Shown: positions 21,571-33,589 of the stretch, piece after piece | Layout of the letters: every line of letters begins with the position of its first letter | How positions within the stretch are numbered: position 1 is the stretch's first letter | Assembly (NCBI GenBank): GCA_013400115.1 | Contig: VXBP01004147.1 | Span: 1 to 64,000 of the forward strand | Source of the DNA: Rhinopomastus cyanomelas | Lineage: Eukaryota; Chordata; Aves; Bucerotiformes; Rhinopomastidae | DNA length: 64,000 nt | Direction of reading: 5' to 3' | Program-made: the position numbers and the translations under genes | The notes under the pieces: model-generated | What the model was told of the DNA's origin: nothing | Seen by the model: only the letters and a program-made list of their open reading frames with translations | Database searches by the model: none

Positions 21571-22357
21571 CAGCCGTTGCTATCTGTGTGCTCAGTCCTC
21601 ATGCCCAGAACATCTTTCTGAACATCAGGCAGCCCCAGAGCCCCATGGCTTTTTTTACATAAAGTCAGGGGTTTTCCCTTGTAAGCAGCTATGGTGCCTT
21701 GCTTCATCAGGCTGAAGTGTTCAGCACTTGGCTTTGTGCTGGAAGAGAATAATACTAGGCAGAGTTAGTTGGAGATTGGCTGTCAAATGCCCTTTGGATC
21801 ATTCTTTGTTGCTTGCAAGGTCTTCTATAAAACTGATGAGTATCCATATGAGAAACAAAACAATTAAATGTGGTCAGTGTCAAAAGTGGTTTTATGCCAA
21901 ACACTTCCAAAGGCTACTACTGGCTTTTCTGACTCGATATTGGAAGAAAGGAACTATGTGGTGAATTATTCGGATGTCCAGAAAGTGAGACTGGGTTTGT
22001 GAGGGCTTCTGTTATTCAAGATTAGGCAAACAAGAATTCTGTGTGCCTATAAGCTGTCAGACCTAGTACTTACCTGGTAAAGCGCCAACCAAAGCTCAGA
22101 TTTGAATTTTAATGCCATTAACTGTTTCATACTGGTTTTGCCCAAGGCCTGATGTTTGTCACAGACCAAACAATGTTGACAAAAAGCATGGGGCACAGGA
22201 TTTTCATAAAAAACAGTGGTACTTGTCATTCCTTTGGACTCACGGTATTGTTAATGGGTTTAACCCTGCCCAGTGCTAGAGCAGATCAGTTTGATGTTTT
22301 TAAACTGTTAAACATAGATGAATAATCACAAGTATCTTCCTGCCAAATATGATCAGT
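21571..22357. other. unique sequence, nothing recognised
   Basis: No gene or repeat recognised in this stretch. Confidence 0.45.
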
Positions 22358-22805
22358 TTATATGATGACATAAAGCTGAGTGGTGTCACCAACACCCCTG
22401 CAGACTGTGCTGCCGTTCAGTGAGACCTGGACAGGCTGGCGAGCTGGGCAGAGAGAAATGTAATGAAGTAGAACAAGGGAACGTGTTAGTGTCTTGCATG
22501 TGGGCAAGAAAAACCCCAGGTACCAGTATAGGTTGGGAACTGACCTGTTGGAGAACAGTGTAGGAGAAAGGGACGTGGAGGTCCTAGTGGACAGGATGAC
22601 TATGAGCCAGCAGTGGGCTCTTGTGGCCAAGAAGGCCAATGGCATCCTGGGGTAGATTAGAAGGAGGAGTGGTTAGCAGATCAAGAGAGGTACTTCTGTC
22701 CCCAACTCTGCACTGGTGAGCACCTGCAATACTTCATCTGGAGTATTGTGTCCAGTTCTGGGCTCCTCAGTTCAAGAGGGATGTGGAGCTGCTGAAGGGA
22801 GTCCA
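22358..22805 (+). mobile_element. CR1 LINE internal fragment (RT C-terminal region) without 3' end
   Basis: It starts just after the catalytic motif C position (GATGACATAAAGCTGAGTGG) and continues through AGACCTGGACAGGCTGGCG, AACCCCAGGTACCAGTATAGG and AGCCAGCAGTGGGCTCTTGTG to GGATGTGGAGCTGCTGAAGG. It stops at the N at 22806 without its ORF2 C-terminus or 3' UTR. Most other plus-strand CR1 copies in the window keep their 3' end, so the loss is unusual. Confidence 0.92.
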
Positions 22806-22806
22806 N
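22806..22806. other. single ambiguous base (N) at a CR1 break
   Basis: CR1 homology ends immediately left of this N and unrelated sequence follows. Confidence 0.95.
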
Positions 22807-23392
22807 CTCAGTTTTTCAAGTCAAGCGTCTTGATATTAAGCAGAGATCAGTATTTTCCCTTGGATAGAACTGGAGTTATTGACTCTTTTATTTTGTTATG
22901 GACAAGCCACTACCTTCTGCTTTTTAGGAGAAACAAGTAGACTTGTGTAAAATAACCATTGTTGTTATAATGTTATTATAATAAGAGATTACATCATCTG
23001 GTAGTACTGAACATACTCGGTGGTGCAAGGCAGTCATGTGATGTGTGTGACTGTGACATTGTCTCACTTCCTTCCCTTGGCTCCTTCAGACATGCAGGAA
23101 ATCTCAGTGTTGCTACTGGACCATTATTCCAGCTGAGAAGCTGTCCTGCGACGTTGGTGCCCAAGACCTGTACTTGGCAGGCACTGCTCAGCACTCCGCT
23201 TCCTTTGGAGGCAAAACAAAATGAAACATAATGCACAGTCTGTTTAGTGACGGAAATTATTGAATAAATTTACTATTACTAAATTAAGTAAGAATTAATT
23301 ATTGAATAAGGCTCTGACACATATCATGATCCAGAATCCTTGAAGGTACAAGGCTGTTCTCAAGTGATTTTAATGAATTCTGCACAAGACCG
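22807..23392. other. unique sequence, nothing recognised
   Basis: Contains an AT-rich run near 22950-22990 and 23250-23310. No gene or repeat family recognised. Confidence 0.45.
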
Positions 23393-23700
23393 TCACAGAA
23401 CCATAGACTGTCTCAGGTTAGGAGGGACCTCCAAGGGTCCTCTCATCCAACCCCCATGCAGGGACCAGGGACATCCTGAACTAGATCGGGTTGCCCAGAG
23501 CCGTGACCAGCCTCACCTTAAAGATCTCTAGGGGTGGGGCATCACCTACCTTGATCTGCTGGTCATGCTGCTTTTATGCATCCCAGCATGTGATCTGCCT
23601 TGTGGGCTGCAAGAGCACACTGCTCATGGCCGGCTTCTGGTCCAGCAGTCACCAGATATTAGCCTTTATGTAAGCTTTTTGACTTGTACAGTCCATCCTT
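23393..23700 (-). mobile_element. CR1 LINE 3' fragment, minus strand, internally deleted
   Basis: CACAGAACCATAGACTGTCTC, GGAGGGACCTCCAAGGGTCC and CCAACCCCCATGCAGGGACC are an inverted old CR1 3' UTR, followed by GTTGCCCAGAGCCGTGACC (C-terminus). From about 23560 the text matches the RT C-terminal region (GTGGGCTGCAAGAGCACACTG), so the part between has been deleted or is strongly diverged. Confidence 0.8.
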
Positions 23701-24500
23701 CCATCCTGCTGCGCCTTGCTAATCTGTTTCAGTATCAGCTCCAAGGTTCCCCTTCATTTTATCACGTCCCCTTCATTTAAACATAAATGTGTAGTGTCTG
23801 TGTGTGCAGTTAGGTTACTCCCACACAAAACTAAAACTGACCTGCATCAAAAATAAGATTCCTATTCAGACAGAAACACTTTCAACAGTGAGGAAGGAAA
23901 TACTGAAAAATTACTGGTGAAGCAAATTGCTTCTTAGATGAAGTGCTCTTACTTGAAAATTTGTCATGGCATGAAAATCCTTTCCCCCAATTCATATCAT
24001 GCCTCATGCCTGCAGCAACAATGAACATGGAAAAGGTCTTCCTATGGGACAGAGACAAAATTCTTCATGGTCACCTCCATTTCTCACCATATTTTTATTT
24101 TTCTGCCTTTCACATTAATTCAGTTCTCAAAACTCATCACGCCGCAGCAATACAAACCACGGTAGCAGAGATCAATCCAAACACAAGCTCAAGCCAGAAC
24201 CAGGTTACATTCTTAGTTCTGGATAGCAAAGCTGTAAAGAAAAACTCTGCAAAGCCATCCTGGCTCTGCCGGGTGACGGTGACAGCTCTGGTTTCACTAG
24301 TTGTTAGCTACCCTTTCACCAGGGGCAGCCACTCCAGCTAAGTTGCTAGAAGCAGACTTGAAACCCAGCCCATGCTCTGCAGGACATGACTAGCAAGAAC
24401 GTGAAGGTGGGTTCTGTTAGAACATCTGACTGTGGAGCTGGACTCACTTGAAGCTCTAGCTGAGCTTCCTGTGGAGCAGCAAATGGTGGCAAGGGCAGCC
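23701..24500. other. unique sequence, nothing recognised
   Basis: No gene or repeat family recognised; the 132-codon plus-strand frame at 23943-24341 shows no known motif. Confidence 0.4.
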
Positions 24501-25465
24501 AGAATCATAGAATGATTCTGCCCTCTGAGCGTATCCAGCCCAGCCCGTGATCTAACATCAACACAATCAGCTGGACCAGGGCAGTAAGGGCCACAGCCAG
24601 GCTGTCCTTCAGTATTTCTGGGATGAGGACTCCACCAGTGCCAGGGGCAGCCCATTCCAGGGTCTGATCACCCTTTCCATGAGGAAGGGCTTCCTAACAT
24701 CCAACCTAACCCTTCCCTGGCAGCTTCAGGCTCTGCCCTCTTGTTCTGGCACTAGTTGCCTGGGAGAGGAGCCCGACTCCCACCTGACTACAGAACTCCT
24801 CCTTCAGGGAGTTGTAGAGAGGGAGAAGGTCCCCTCTTGAGTCTCCTGTTCTCCATGCTAAACACACCCAGCTCCCTCAACCCCTCCTCATCAGACTTTC
24901 CCTCCTAACCTTCTCCAGTCTCCTTGCTCCTCTGGCCCTGCTCCACCCCCTCAATCTCTTCCTTGAAGTGAGTGGCGCAGAACTGCCCCCAGTACTCGAG
25001 GGGAGGCCTCCGCAGTGCCCAGTACAGGGGGAGAATGATGTCCCTGATCCTGCTGGCCACACTATTGCTGATACAAACCAGGAATCTATTGGCCTTTTGG
25101 GCCCCATGGGCACCCTGCTGGTTCCTGTTCAGCCAGTTGTCACCCAGTACTGCCAGGTCTCTCTCTGCCAGGCTGCTCTCCAGTCATGCATCCCACAGTC
25201 TGTAGCTGCAGGGGTTTATTGTGGCCAAAGTGCAGGACCCTGCACTTGGCCCTGTTAAAACTCATCCTGTTGGCCTTGGCCCATTGACCCAGCCTGTCTA
25301 GGTCCCTCTGCAGCGTCTTCCTACCCTCCGACAGATCGACATTCTCCCCCAACATAATGTCATCCACGAATTTACCAAGAGTAGACTTGATCCCCTCAAC
25401 CGGGTCATCAATAAAGATGTCGAATAGGACTGGGCCCACGGCCGATCCAGAAGGGGACACCTGAT
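24501..25465 (-). mobile_element. CR1 LINE, 0.96-kb 5'-truncated copy, minus strand
   Basis: From left to right: inverted 3' tail (AGAATCATAGAATGATTCTG), reversed ORF2 C-terminus (GGGGCAGCCCATTCCAGGG, TTCAGGGAGTTGTAGAGAGG), RT C-terminal region (CCAGTACTCGAGGGGAGGCC), and the catalytic motif region near 25359-25370. It belongs to an older subfamily shared with 43353-44115. Confidence 0.93.
25140..25460 (-). pseudogene. CR1 ORF2 remnant: RT motif C region
   Basis: A minus-strand open segment encodes SAVGPVLFDIFIDD, then GKFVDDIMLG (FVDD at bases 25359-25370, the catalytic motif), DLDRLGQWAKANRMSFN and CRVLHFGHNKP. The two aspartates are kept. The open frame continues right beyond the CR1 boundary at about 25465 into unrelated DNA, which is accidental. 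Confidence 0.82.
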
Positions 25466-25894
25466 GCCATCTGGATGCAGCAGCACCATCCAGTTGGTGC
25501 TGGAAAAGCATCTGCACCTGTTTTCTCTGTGTGCAAGCAGAACAAGGAACAGGGTAGAACAATATTCTGCAAGGACAGGTGGGTGGAAGAAGGTGGTGGC
25601 AGTTCCTGTATCTGTGCAGGAAAACAAAACTGCTTATGGAAAAGGCTGTTATGTTCATTTGTTTTCATTTTGTACTGGGCCTTCTGGAAGTAATAAAAGT
25701 TGCTGGTTTTCTTATTAAAACTACTGGTGGCTGATTAGATGGGGGAGCTGAAGGTTTCTGTGCAGCTATGAGATCCACAGCCTTAGCATGTAGTAACATC
25801 ACACAGGCCCTGGCACACCTCTCATTGCTGTGGGCATGGAAAGTTCATATACTGGCCATGACCTAGCAGACAACCTGACCGGTCAACATGTTCT
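25466..25894. other. unique sequence, nothing recognised
   Basis: No further CR1 homology seen right of the truncation; no gene recognised. Confidence 0.4.
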
Positions 25895-26290
25895 TAGAAT
25901 CACAGATTGCCTCAAGTTGAAAGAGTCCCATAAGATTCACCAAGTCCAAATCCCTGCTACTTACAGAATTATCTGAACTTTAGCCATAGGATTAGGAGCG
26001 TCATCCAGATGTTCCTTGAACTCTAACAGACTTAGTGCTGTGACTGCTTCCCTGGAAAGCCCAGTCCATCACCACCAATGAAGAACCTTTTCTGAAGTCT
26101 AGTCTGAACTTCAATTAATGTGGCTTCATTCTGTTACCTTGTATCCTGTTGCTGGTCATCAGAGAGAGGAGATGATCACCTGCCCCTCTGGTGTCCCTCT
26201 TGAGGAAGTTGTCGAATGCAACGGGGTACTGCTCAGCCTTCTCCAAACTGAACAAGCCAAGTGGCATCAGTTACTCTTCGTAAGTCTTGC
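25895..26290 (-). mobile_element. old CR1 LINE, minus strand, left part of a split copy
   Basis: TAGAATCACAGATTGCCTCAA opens an inverted, strongly diverged 3' UTR followed by the reversed ORF2 C-terminus (CTTCCCTGGAAAGCCCAGTCC, GATGATCACCTGCCCCTCTGG, CTCAGCCTTCTCCAAACTGA). It is interrupted near 26290 by a younger CR1 tip and resumes at 26389. Confidence 0.82.
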
Positions 26291-26388
26291 TCCTGTGTGA
26301 CTTGGTTTAGGTGATCCTGCTGTTGCAGGCGGATTGGACTAGATGATCTTTCGAGGTCCCTTCCAATCTGTAGTGATTCTATGATTCT
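26291..26388 (+). mobile_element. younger CR1 LINE 3' tip nested in an old CR1
   Basis: About 98 bases of plus-strand CR1 3' end: CCTGTGTGACTTGGTTTAGG, GATCCTGCTGTTGCAGGCGG, ATTGGACTAGATGATCTTTCG, AGGTCCCTTCCAATC and GATTCTATGATTCT. Both sides are the same old minus-strand CR1, so this insertion is later. It is nearly identical to the 3' end of the copy at 44388-44658. Confidence 0.9.
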
Positions 26389-26680
26389 TTGGGACCTTTC
26401 ACTGTCTTGGTCTTCCTCCTCTGGACACACCAATACTTGAGGTCCTACTGGTACCGAGGCATCAAAACCTGCACACAGTAGTCAAGGTGAGATTGCGCCA
26501 CTGCAGTATTGAGCAATCACCTCCCTCAACCAGTTGGCCATGATGTACTTGGTCCACCCCTGGGACATGGTTGACCCTTTTGACTGCCAGGGCACATTCT
26601 GGCCTCATACTCAACTTGCCACCAATCCTCAGACCTCTTTCTGCAGGGCTTCTTTCCAGCCTCTCATCTGGATCATGTGA
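26389..26680 (-). mobile_element. old CR1 LINE, minus strand, right part of a split copy
   Basis: TTGGGACCTTTCACTGTCTTGG and CCTCCTCTGGACACACCAATAC continue the RT C-terminal region expected after the sequence ending at 26290. It then passes CACACAGTAGTCAAGGTGAG and TGACTGCCAGGGCACATTCTG before homology fades near 26680. Confidence 0.82.
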
Positions 26681-27949
26681 GGGCACCTCGTATCTCATTA
26701 CTCTCCTTGACACTGTTTGCCGACCAACTCTTCTCCTTGAAACCCAAAAGTCTGTCAGAGATCATAGCAACAGCTATAGGCTGTTCTCACCTGCATTTAT
26801 TGAAAGGGGGGAACCATTTTCATCGTCTTTCCAGAACAGGAAATAATAACTGCCATGTCTCCACGTGATTAAAAATCAGAAGAGAGAATGCTGATGACTG
26901 TAGCTGGATGAAGACATTTCAGATCTGTTTAAGCAGGTGTATATAGTTTGCTGTTCATTCGGCTTTAACAGCTCCTGGTTTCACCTCAGCAGCTGTCATT
27001 TTCTTGGAGTGAGTTGTTAGCACTTGTGTAACTTTTACATGATTTTTCTGCAAGCTCTTTGCGTTTTGCTTCAGCACTCAAACAAGGGGTTTTGAGTTAA
27101 TTCTTGGCTCCAAACATGGAGGTGCCTCTCAAGTTTCCTGTACAAAAACAAAATAAGGAGGTTGTTGTCCAGCTGGCGTGCCTGAGAAGGAGCATCTGAT
27201 CCCTGGGTACTTGCCTGCAGGAAAACACGAAGAAAACTGGGCAAAGCTCAGTTCTTCAGAATTATAGGAGAGTAGTTCTTCACTGACAAGTGTTGGCTTG
27301 CTGTTGTTTCTCTTGCTGCCTCTTGCCCTTCTCAACCTTTCTGTCTTAGTTGGTCTGGATAGTAGTTCGAACGCTTCATCTGAGTGCCCTTCTTGTGACA
27401 GCACGTGAGAAATGATCCGCTTTGGGTAGGGCCGCATGCAACACCAGTAAAATCCACTATCCTTTTTCCACTGAAACTGTGTGGGAGACAGAGGATGGAG
27501 CCAAGGGATTACTTTTTGCTTGGAGAGAAAGAGAAGCCGTGTCCTTCGCTACCTGTGACTTTTTAGTTCCTTGAGCTGCAGCACAACAAAGCGCTTTCTC
27601 TGACTTCTCTCCTAGGCTCAGCTCTCTTAAGGTTCTGGGTCCGACTGCTGGCAGACCCAGGTAATAGTGTGTTCCTGTTGCAAAGAAACCTGAGAGCTAA
27701 ACACTTAGCTCTTGTCCTTGTCTGTCATTTCTATCTCTGAGGTAGTCTCTTAGATCTTTGTGGCAAGGAGCAGGTGTAATGACTCCTAAGCACTCAATAG
27801 CATACTGGAAGGATGGGACACAGTGTGGGAACCTCCAACTATGCAACAAGGATGCCCATTAAAAATATGACCTCAATGGCTTAATTTCCACGTGTGTTTC
27901 CTGATGTTGATGTTAAAAATCATTTCAGGACACCGTGGTGGCTTTATTA

Positions 27950-28005
27950 GTAGTAAGTATTGTTTTTATTTAGTATTGTTTTATTATCTTGTTTTTATTA
28001 TATGC
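27950..28005. repeat. imperfect T/A-rich low-complexity repeat
   Basis: Repeated units of the form AGTATTGTTTTTATT and TTGTTTTATTATCTT, diverged from each other. Confidence 0.6.
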
Positions 28006-28696
28006 CATACAGTAGTCCAAACCCTAGACTATTCCCTAGGATTTGGAGACATCTAGCTAAAATCTAGCTGTGCTCTCAATATCCCATAGAGTTCTCTAGC
28101 ATTTGTAATGAAGTTGGTTTTCATTGTGGTGCTCACAGTAGGGACATTAGCCACTGAAAATTACAAAAGCCAATGGCAGGTTGAAGTTGGGGTCCTCTTC
28201 ATCAACTAGTGGTCCTAAACCTTTGCGTGTGAGTGACTGTTTAATGGCCTCAGCCCCATGCAGCGAGTAGCTCTCTTTGTCTTGCTGATTGAAATGGCAG
28301 CAGCTTCAAACTTTAGAAGTAGCTTTAGGAGTAGCAAAAACAGCACGGAGTGGTAGAGTGCACTTTCAGATATCTGATGGCTTTTCCAAGCAGCAGCTCT
28401 GTGAAGCGTGTCTGTGTGTCTAGCTGCTCGATGGATGTGAAATGAGGTAAAACAAGCCTCAGGGTATGCTCTGGCTAGGGGCAGCTAAGAAAAGCAGAAC
28501 AGCTGCTCAGTTACTAACACAGGCATCGTTTCCTAATGGGCAACATATTCTTAAAATAATTTTCATAGAGAAAAACTGTGCACACAGTGTGACTATGCAC
28601 AGTGGTTAGAAAGTTGACTGTTACTGGACGAGAAGGAGTTTGACCAGCTCTGACATTGCTGCTCACGCATTCGGTACAGCTACAACCCTAGCACGC

Positions 28697-28706
28697 GCGC
28701 ATGCGC
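28697..28706. promoter_or_regulatory. NRF1-type palindromic motif
   Basis: GCGCATGCGC, the palindromic core recognised by nuclear respiratory factor 1, occurs in a short CpG-rich patch (GCACGCGCGCATGCGC) within CpG-poor DNA. NRF1 sites usually sit in CpG promoters. No exon is evident next to it. Confidence 0.4.
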
Positions 28707-30163
28707 AAGCAGAAGCGCTGCGATACCTCAGAGAAGCTCTCGCTGTTTGCCAGAGGTCTTAAGAGGATCTCCTGTTCCATTCAGTAGTAATGCCCTTTTT
28801 GTTGACAAAAGTAAATTGATGACAGGAAAGAGGGTAGCATTTGGTGGAAAAATTCTGTTCACCTTTCTCAGATTGAATTTGACCACAGAAGAGGATACCA
28901 GCAATTGCAGAAATGATAGATTATTGTAATGACCAGCAGAGTGGCCTGTTGGCATGTTTAAATGGCAATACATTTCACTGGGAAGAGGGCAATTTAACTA
29001 CTTTAGGACAGGGAGGATACTCTTTGTTTGAAGTGTAAATAAATTGCGGTTCATTAACAGTGCACATATCACGTTCTCAGAGCAACTCTAAACCAGAGGA
29101 GGTTATTATTTCATTTAATTTAATTAATTCATGTTTGTCTCTTTCAGGCTCGGGTTTGGGTTTTGGTTTTTTTTTTTAACTCCACACGTTGGTAATACTG
29201 GGCAGCAGCTTTCCAGGCACCCTTTAGCTTCCTGAAGCCTGTGTGTGCAGAGCTCAGATAATCACAAATAAACCGCGGTGCACAAAACTGCTTGGCTTGA
29301 CTTTTCCAGCTAGGACAAACAACTGTGGCAGTTGTTACCACTTGACACCAGCAAAGCTCCAGCGTTTGCTACGTGGTAGTAAGCACTATTAAATAGCCAT
29401 GAGAAATGCGTGTAGCCAAAGCCTTATCGGTTCTGTTGGTGCAAAAGGCCAAGAAAAGGAAGGGAATTTAGCAGGTGGTAGCAGAACTGCAGCAGTTGCA
29501 CTGCTGCAGGATTTTTCTCATCTTTTACTTTGACTCTGAAATTCCCCCTGTCTCTTGCTCACTGTTTTGGCACAGTTCCTTGCTGAAATCTGCTGTTCGG
29601 GGAAGAGAAGAGGGGCGGGGAAGAGATGTACCCGAAGCGGTCTGACATTTCCTCAAAAAGATTGTATTAAAATCCACTTACATTTAGAGCACCCTCTCAT
29701 TTTGGAATGCTAATAAGGCATCGTTTCATCAAGGTAAAGGGAGTGAAATCTAATCAAGCCAAAGACCAGCTAGCCTTGCTGTTGACTGTGTTCCTGGAAC
29801 ATCATTTTAAAAGGTTGCTTTTAAGTGCAGCTAAAAATGACAGACTTGACAAAAGTGTATAAATAACCATATTCCTTGGCTCCTTACCTCTATTTGCAGT
29901 AAGGAGTCTTACTCCTTTATGACAGGTTTGAGGGCTGGCTCTGACCTTAGCCCCGTGCTGCTGTTTACACCAACAGGCAGCCATTTCCCCAGGAGTACAT
30001 CCAAGTGATGCAAAGGCAAGAAGATTTCTCCAACTCTTGGCTACTATCTCCAATAACAGGAACTTGACCGTGGCTTCTCTCCTGGCTTTGAAAACACAAA
30101 CTTCAGTGGAGGAGTCATTTAAAAATCTAGCTGATGTAAAGTCAAACAAATCAAGAAGTGGTC

Positions 30164-30379
30164 ATTTAGACTTGAAATTAGCAAAAATCTTTTCACAGAA
30201 AGAGTAGCCAGATAGGAAGAGTAGTGGCCTAGGAAGTGGAGTCCCCATCCCTGGAGGTGTTTAAAAGTCATTTAGAAGTGTTAGTAGGGGATCTGCTTTA
30301 AGGGTGAACTTGGTAGAGTAGGGTTAATGGTTTGACTCGATGATCCCAAGGGTATTTTCCGTCCTGATTGATTCTGTGG
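30164..30379 (+). mobile_element. CR1 LINE 3' fragment
   Basis: AATCTTTTCACAGAAAGAG, GGAGTCCCCATCCCTGGAGG, then the 3' UTR signature GGTAGAGTAGGGTTAATGG, GATGATCCCAAGGGTATTTTC and a decayed TGATTGATTCTGTGG tail. Same subfamily as 262-657. Confidence 0.9.
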
Positions 30380-30451
30380 CCCTTAATAAACATCATTCCA
30401 GATCATATTTATGAAGAAATTACTGAGAATTTCTTTATGGGAAAATAGGCC

Positions 30452-30560
30452 ACAGAATCACAGAATGTCAGGGGTTGGAAGGGACCTCCAAAGATCATAG
30501 AGTCCAAGCCCCTGACAGAGCAGGACACATCACTCAGAAATGCATTCAAGTCTCGAGAGG
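30452..30560 (-). mobile_element. CR1 LINE 3' tip, minus strand
   Basis: CACAGAATCACAGAATGTCAG, GGGTTGGAAGGGACCTCCAAA, GATCATAGAGTCCAAGCCCC and GACAGAGCAGGACACATCAC form an inverted 3' UTR. It faces the plus-strand copy that ends at 30379, 3' end to 3' end. Confidence 0.88.
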
Positions 30561-31671
30561 GCATAGCCCTTTCAACAACACGCGTACAATAAAAACTGCA
30601 CTTCCCAACGCAAACGGCAGGAGTGAAGCATCATCCCGTTTCAGGAGCCGCATGGATTACTGCGGAAGAAATTGAGTGTGACTGCACGTGTGTGTAGCAG
30701 GCAGCTTCCTGGGAAAACAGGGCAGGGCTACACACACGATGTGAGAAGGGAAGTGTCAAAAGAGCTGTGTAGGACTCACATACGGCTGTCAGAAGCATGA
30801 TACGACCGGGAATCCAGTCTGCAGAGAATATTTTTTGAACGCAACTCCTGAGTGTCTCAATGAAATTGGTGGGCTCGTGGCGTGAGAGAGCCTGCTAGCC
30901 AGGAGGGACAGGGGAGGCGCTGAAGAATCTGCCCTTAAGCAGAGCAATTCTCATCTGAATCCAGACATGACTCTGATTAATAGCTTTTGAGCAGCTACTC
31001 TATACTTTCTCCTGAGAAAGTCTCCATCTGCACTGTAGCCTTTCAATAGCCATTTACCATTCACAGGTCCATTCAGGTTGGTTGGGGGACCAGAGTATTG
31101 GCCAAGATAACAAATGAGTTCAAAGTCCAAGGTGTAATGTGGTAATTAAGGTCTTTGGGTATGAGGCAGCAGGTTACTGAGATAAGATAAATCCAGAAGT
31201 ATGACCTAAACAGGAAGTTAATGTGAATTCCTTGACGGGCATATTCTACGTCTCCCGATATGCGGGCACCTACAGACAGTCTTAGGGCAATTGCTCAAGG
31301 TCTCCAACTACTGAGCTTTCACCGGCGTCTTGCAGGCTGCTTGACAAGATGCCCCACTAATACTGAGCACCAGTTTGAGAGAGTAGCTCCAGAAAGTTTT
31401 CAAGGGGTGACACTGGTTTCTGTGCAAGTTGCACGTGAGAGTTTTCTGGAGAAGGGTGTTAGATCAGTCCCATCAGGTCACAGAGGTGCAGCGGATGTTT
31501 GCCACTGTGACCTAGCACTGAGTGACTGCTGCTGTGTGCAACATTTCTGCTGCGTTTGGCTGCCTTCATTTCTTATTAAAGCTTGTAATGTAGAAGGATG
31601 AGACAGACAATAGGAATTTTCTGTTGGAGAAAGAGGTTTTGAGAGTTCGTTGATTCGCCCCATCTCTCAGA
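30561..31671. other. unique sequence, nothing recognised
   Basis: No gene or repeat recognised. Confidence 0.45.
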
Positions 31672-31835
31672 TATTGGAATGGACTGCCCAGGACAGTGAT
31701 GGAGTCACCAATCTTGGAGGTGTTTAAGGACAGCCTGGCCCTTGGTGTCCTATTCTGGCTGCTGTGATGATGTTGGGTCGTGGGCTGGGCTGGATGAGCT
31801 CAGAGATCCGTTTCAGCCTCAGTAATTCTGTGATC
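31672..31835 (+). mobile_element. CR1 LINE 3' fragment
   Basis: TTGGAATGGACTGCCCAGGA, CTTGGAGGTGTTTAAGGACAG, GGCTGCTGTGATGATGTTGG, GGGCTGGATGAGCTCAGAG and AGTAATTCTGTGATCT follow the order of the CR1 copy at 5400-5683. Confidence 0.87.
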
Positions 31836-33589
31836 TCGTGTGAGATGCAGATCAAACACAGAGGGTACCCCTGCACTTCTAATGTCCCCACCCCACTCAA
31901 GCTCTTAGACATTGGAACATTTTACTTCATGTTTTCGTTGTTTCCTCTTTGGAAAATTTCTCACACCTCACACTCCTCTCTGCATTTAGTCTTTTTCGTG
32001 AGGAACAAATGCAACTGTGCTAGCATTTTTTTTCCCCAGTGATTAAAGTCTGAGACTGAATGCTGCACTGTGATTAGAGATGGCTCGCACTCCTCTGGGC
32101 TCCAGGTCAGAAAATCAGATTATTGGCGATATATTTTTCTGGTTTGTCCCTTTGTGTTCATGGCCCATTTAAGGTTTGTATTCTGTAGGAGGTCAAGATT
32201 CCAATTTTTTTATTACAATAGCATATTATTGAAGTGCTGTCAGTGCATCCTGGAAGAGAAGGAAGCACGGCACGCTGCATTGTTCTGGGTTTGATAGCAA
32301 AGAACAATATCATCCCTAAAAGCTTTTGGAGAGGTCAAGGCATATGAGGGGAAACCATTCAGTAGCTGATGCTTGTCCTGATTCTGCAACATTACCCTCT
32401 TGAGTTTACATTTAATTACAGATTGTTTATATTAATTATTATTTATTTTTGCTATTGTTTATATGTATTGTTAGCTTATGGTTATAACACACTCCTTGTG
32501 CGATACTAACCGACCTGCAACACTGTCACTGGTGGCTGTATTTTCACTATCCTTCATTAATATGGCAGTGTGCTCTGCCCAATCCTTCTGTTTTAGAAAA
32601 GCACTCTGAAGTGCTGTGTTAGGAAGTCCTGTAAATACCAAGCTCTGCATCCAAATGCTGCTCATTGCATCTCCTCGGGCATCATGACAAAAATAGGGAG
32701 CGTCGGCCACACACGTGTCATTCTGGTGTTGAGCAGCTTATGGTGTAATTACCTCCACCTCGGGAAATTAGAACCTGAGAGTTGAAGTTTGTCGTTTTGG
32801 TTTTTTCTTTTCAATTTTAGGAAAAGAATTGAGGCCTTTGTTTTACAGCTGAATTTCCTAAACAGTTCCTTATCTAAAATTACCCGGTGCTCCCTATGGC
32901 ATTGCCTTCAGTCCCACAAACGAACTTACTAGCCATAATGTCTTGACAACGTATGAAGACAGGAAAAACTGCAGGTTATCAAAACAGCTCGTTAACCATA
33001 TCTGGAAGAGGAGGAGGGAAGCTGTTAAAAGATTTCTTCTCCCTGCCCAAAACCATTCCTGTGCCTGCTGCAACATAAAGAACCCCATAAATTACCCCAA
33101 ATTCTCTCAGTTAGAAATCCTCTTCCCTGCTACCTTCATGCAGGTCTGTCACTGTGTAAGACGCGAGTTTTCAAACAGCACCCAGGCATCACCCAGGCAT
33201 GGCCAAGACAGGAGCAGCTCCTCATTGGGGGATTTCCAGCACTAAACATAGGGTGTGCTTTTCTGATGCTACTTATCCTGTCTTGAATTTCCATTCCTCC
33301 TCTTCCTGTGAGGATAACTACTGAGAGTCGTAAAGATTCAGCCTCTCCAGGAAAACGTGGTGCTTCCATTGCCATGGCACCATGAGCTACCCAAGGGGAC
33401 AGGATCCTATGGGGAGCTCAGGTTCTGTCCTGCTGGTCATGCCAGCACTCAGATAGACCTTGTTGGAAGGAGTCTTCTGGCTGATGTAAAATGAGGGGGT
33501 GGAGCACAGCACCATTCTCAGGGCCCTGTGAAAACAGGCCGTGGTTGAAGTGTGCCAGGAGGGTCGGCGCGGTAGACCAGGTGTGTGTT

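Larger units (their letters stand above)
26681..30163. other. long unique stretch, no gene recognised
   Basis: About 3.5 kb free of CR1. It includes an imperfect T-rich repeat at 27950-28005 (AGTATTGTTTTTATTTAGT units), the NRF1-like motif at 28697-28706, and an AT-rich block at 29650-29765 (TTGTATTAAAATCCAC, GAATGCTAATAAGGCATC) that could be a conserved element. No exon, RNA gene or LTR is recognised. Confidence 0.4.
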
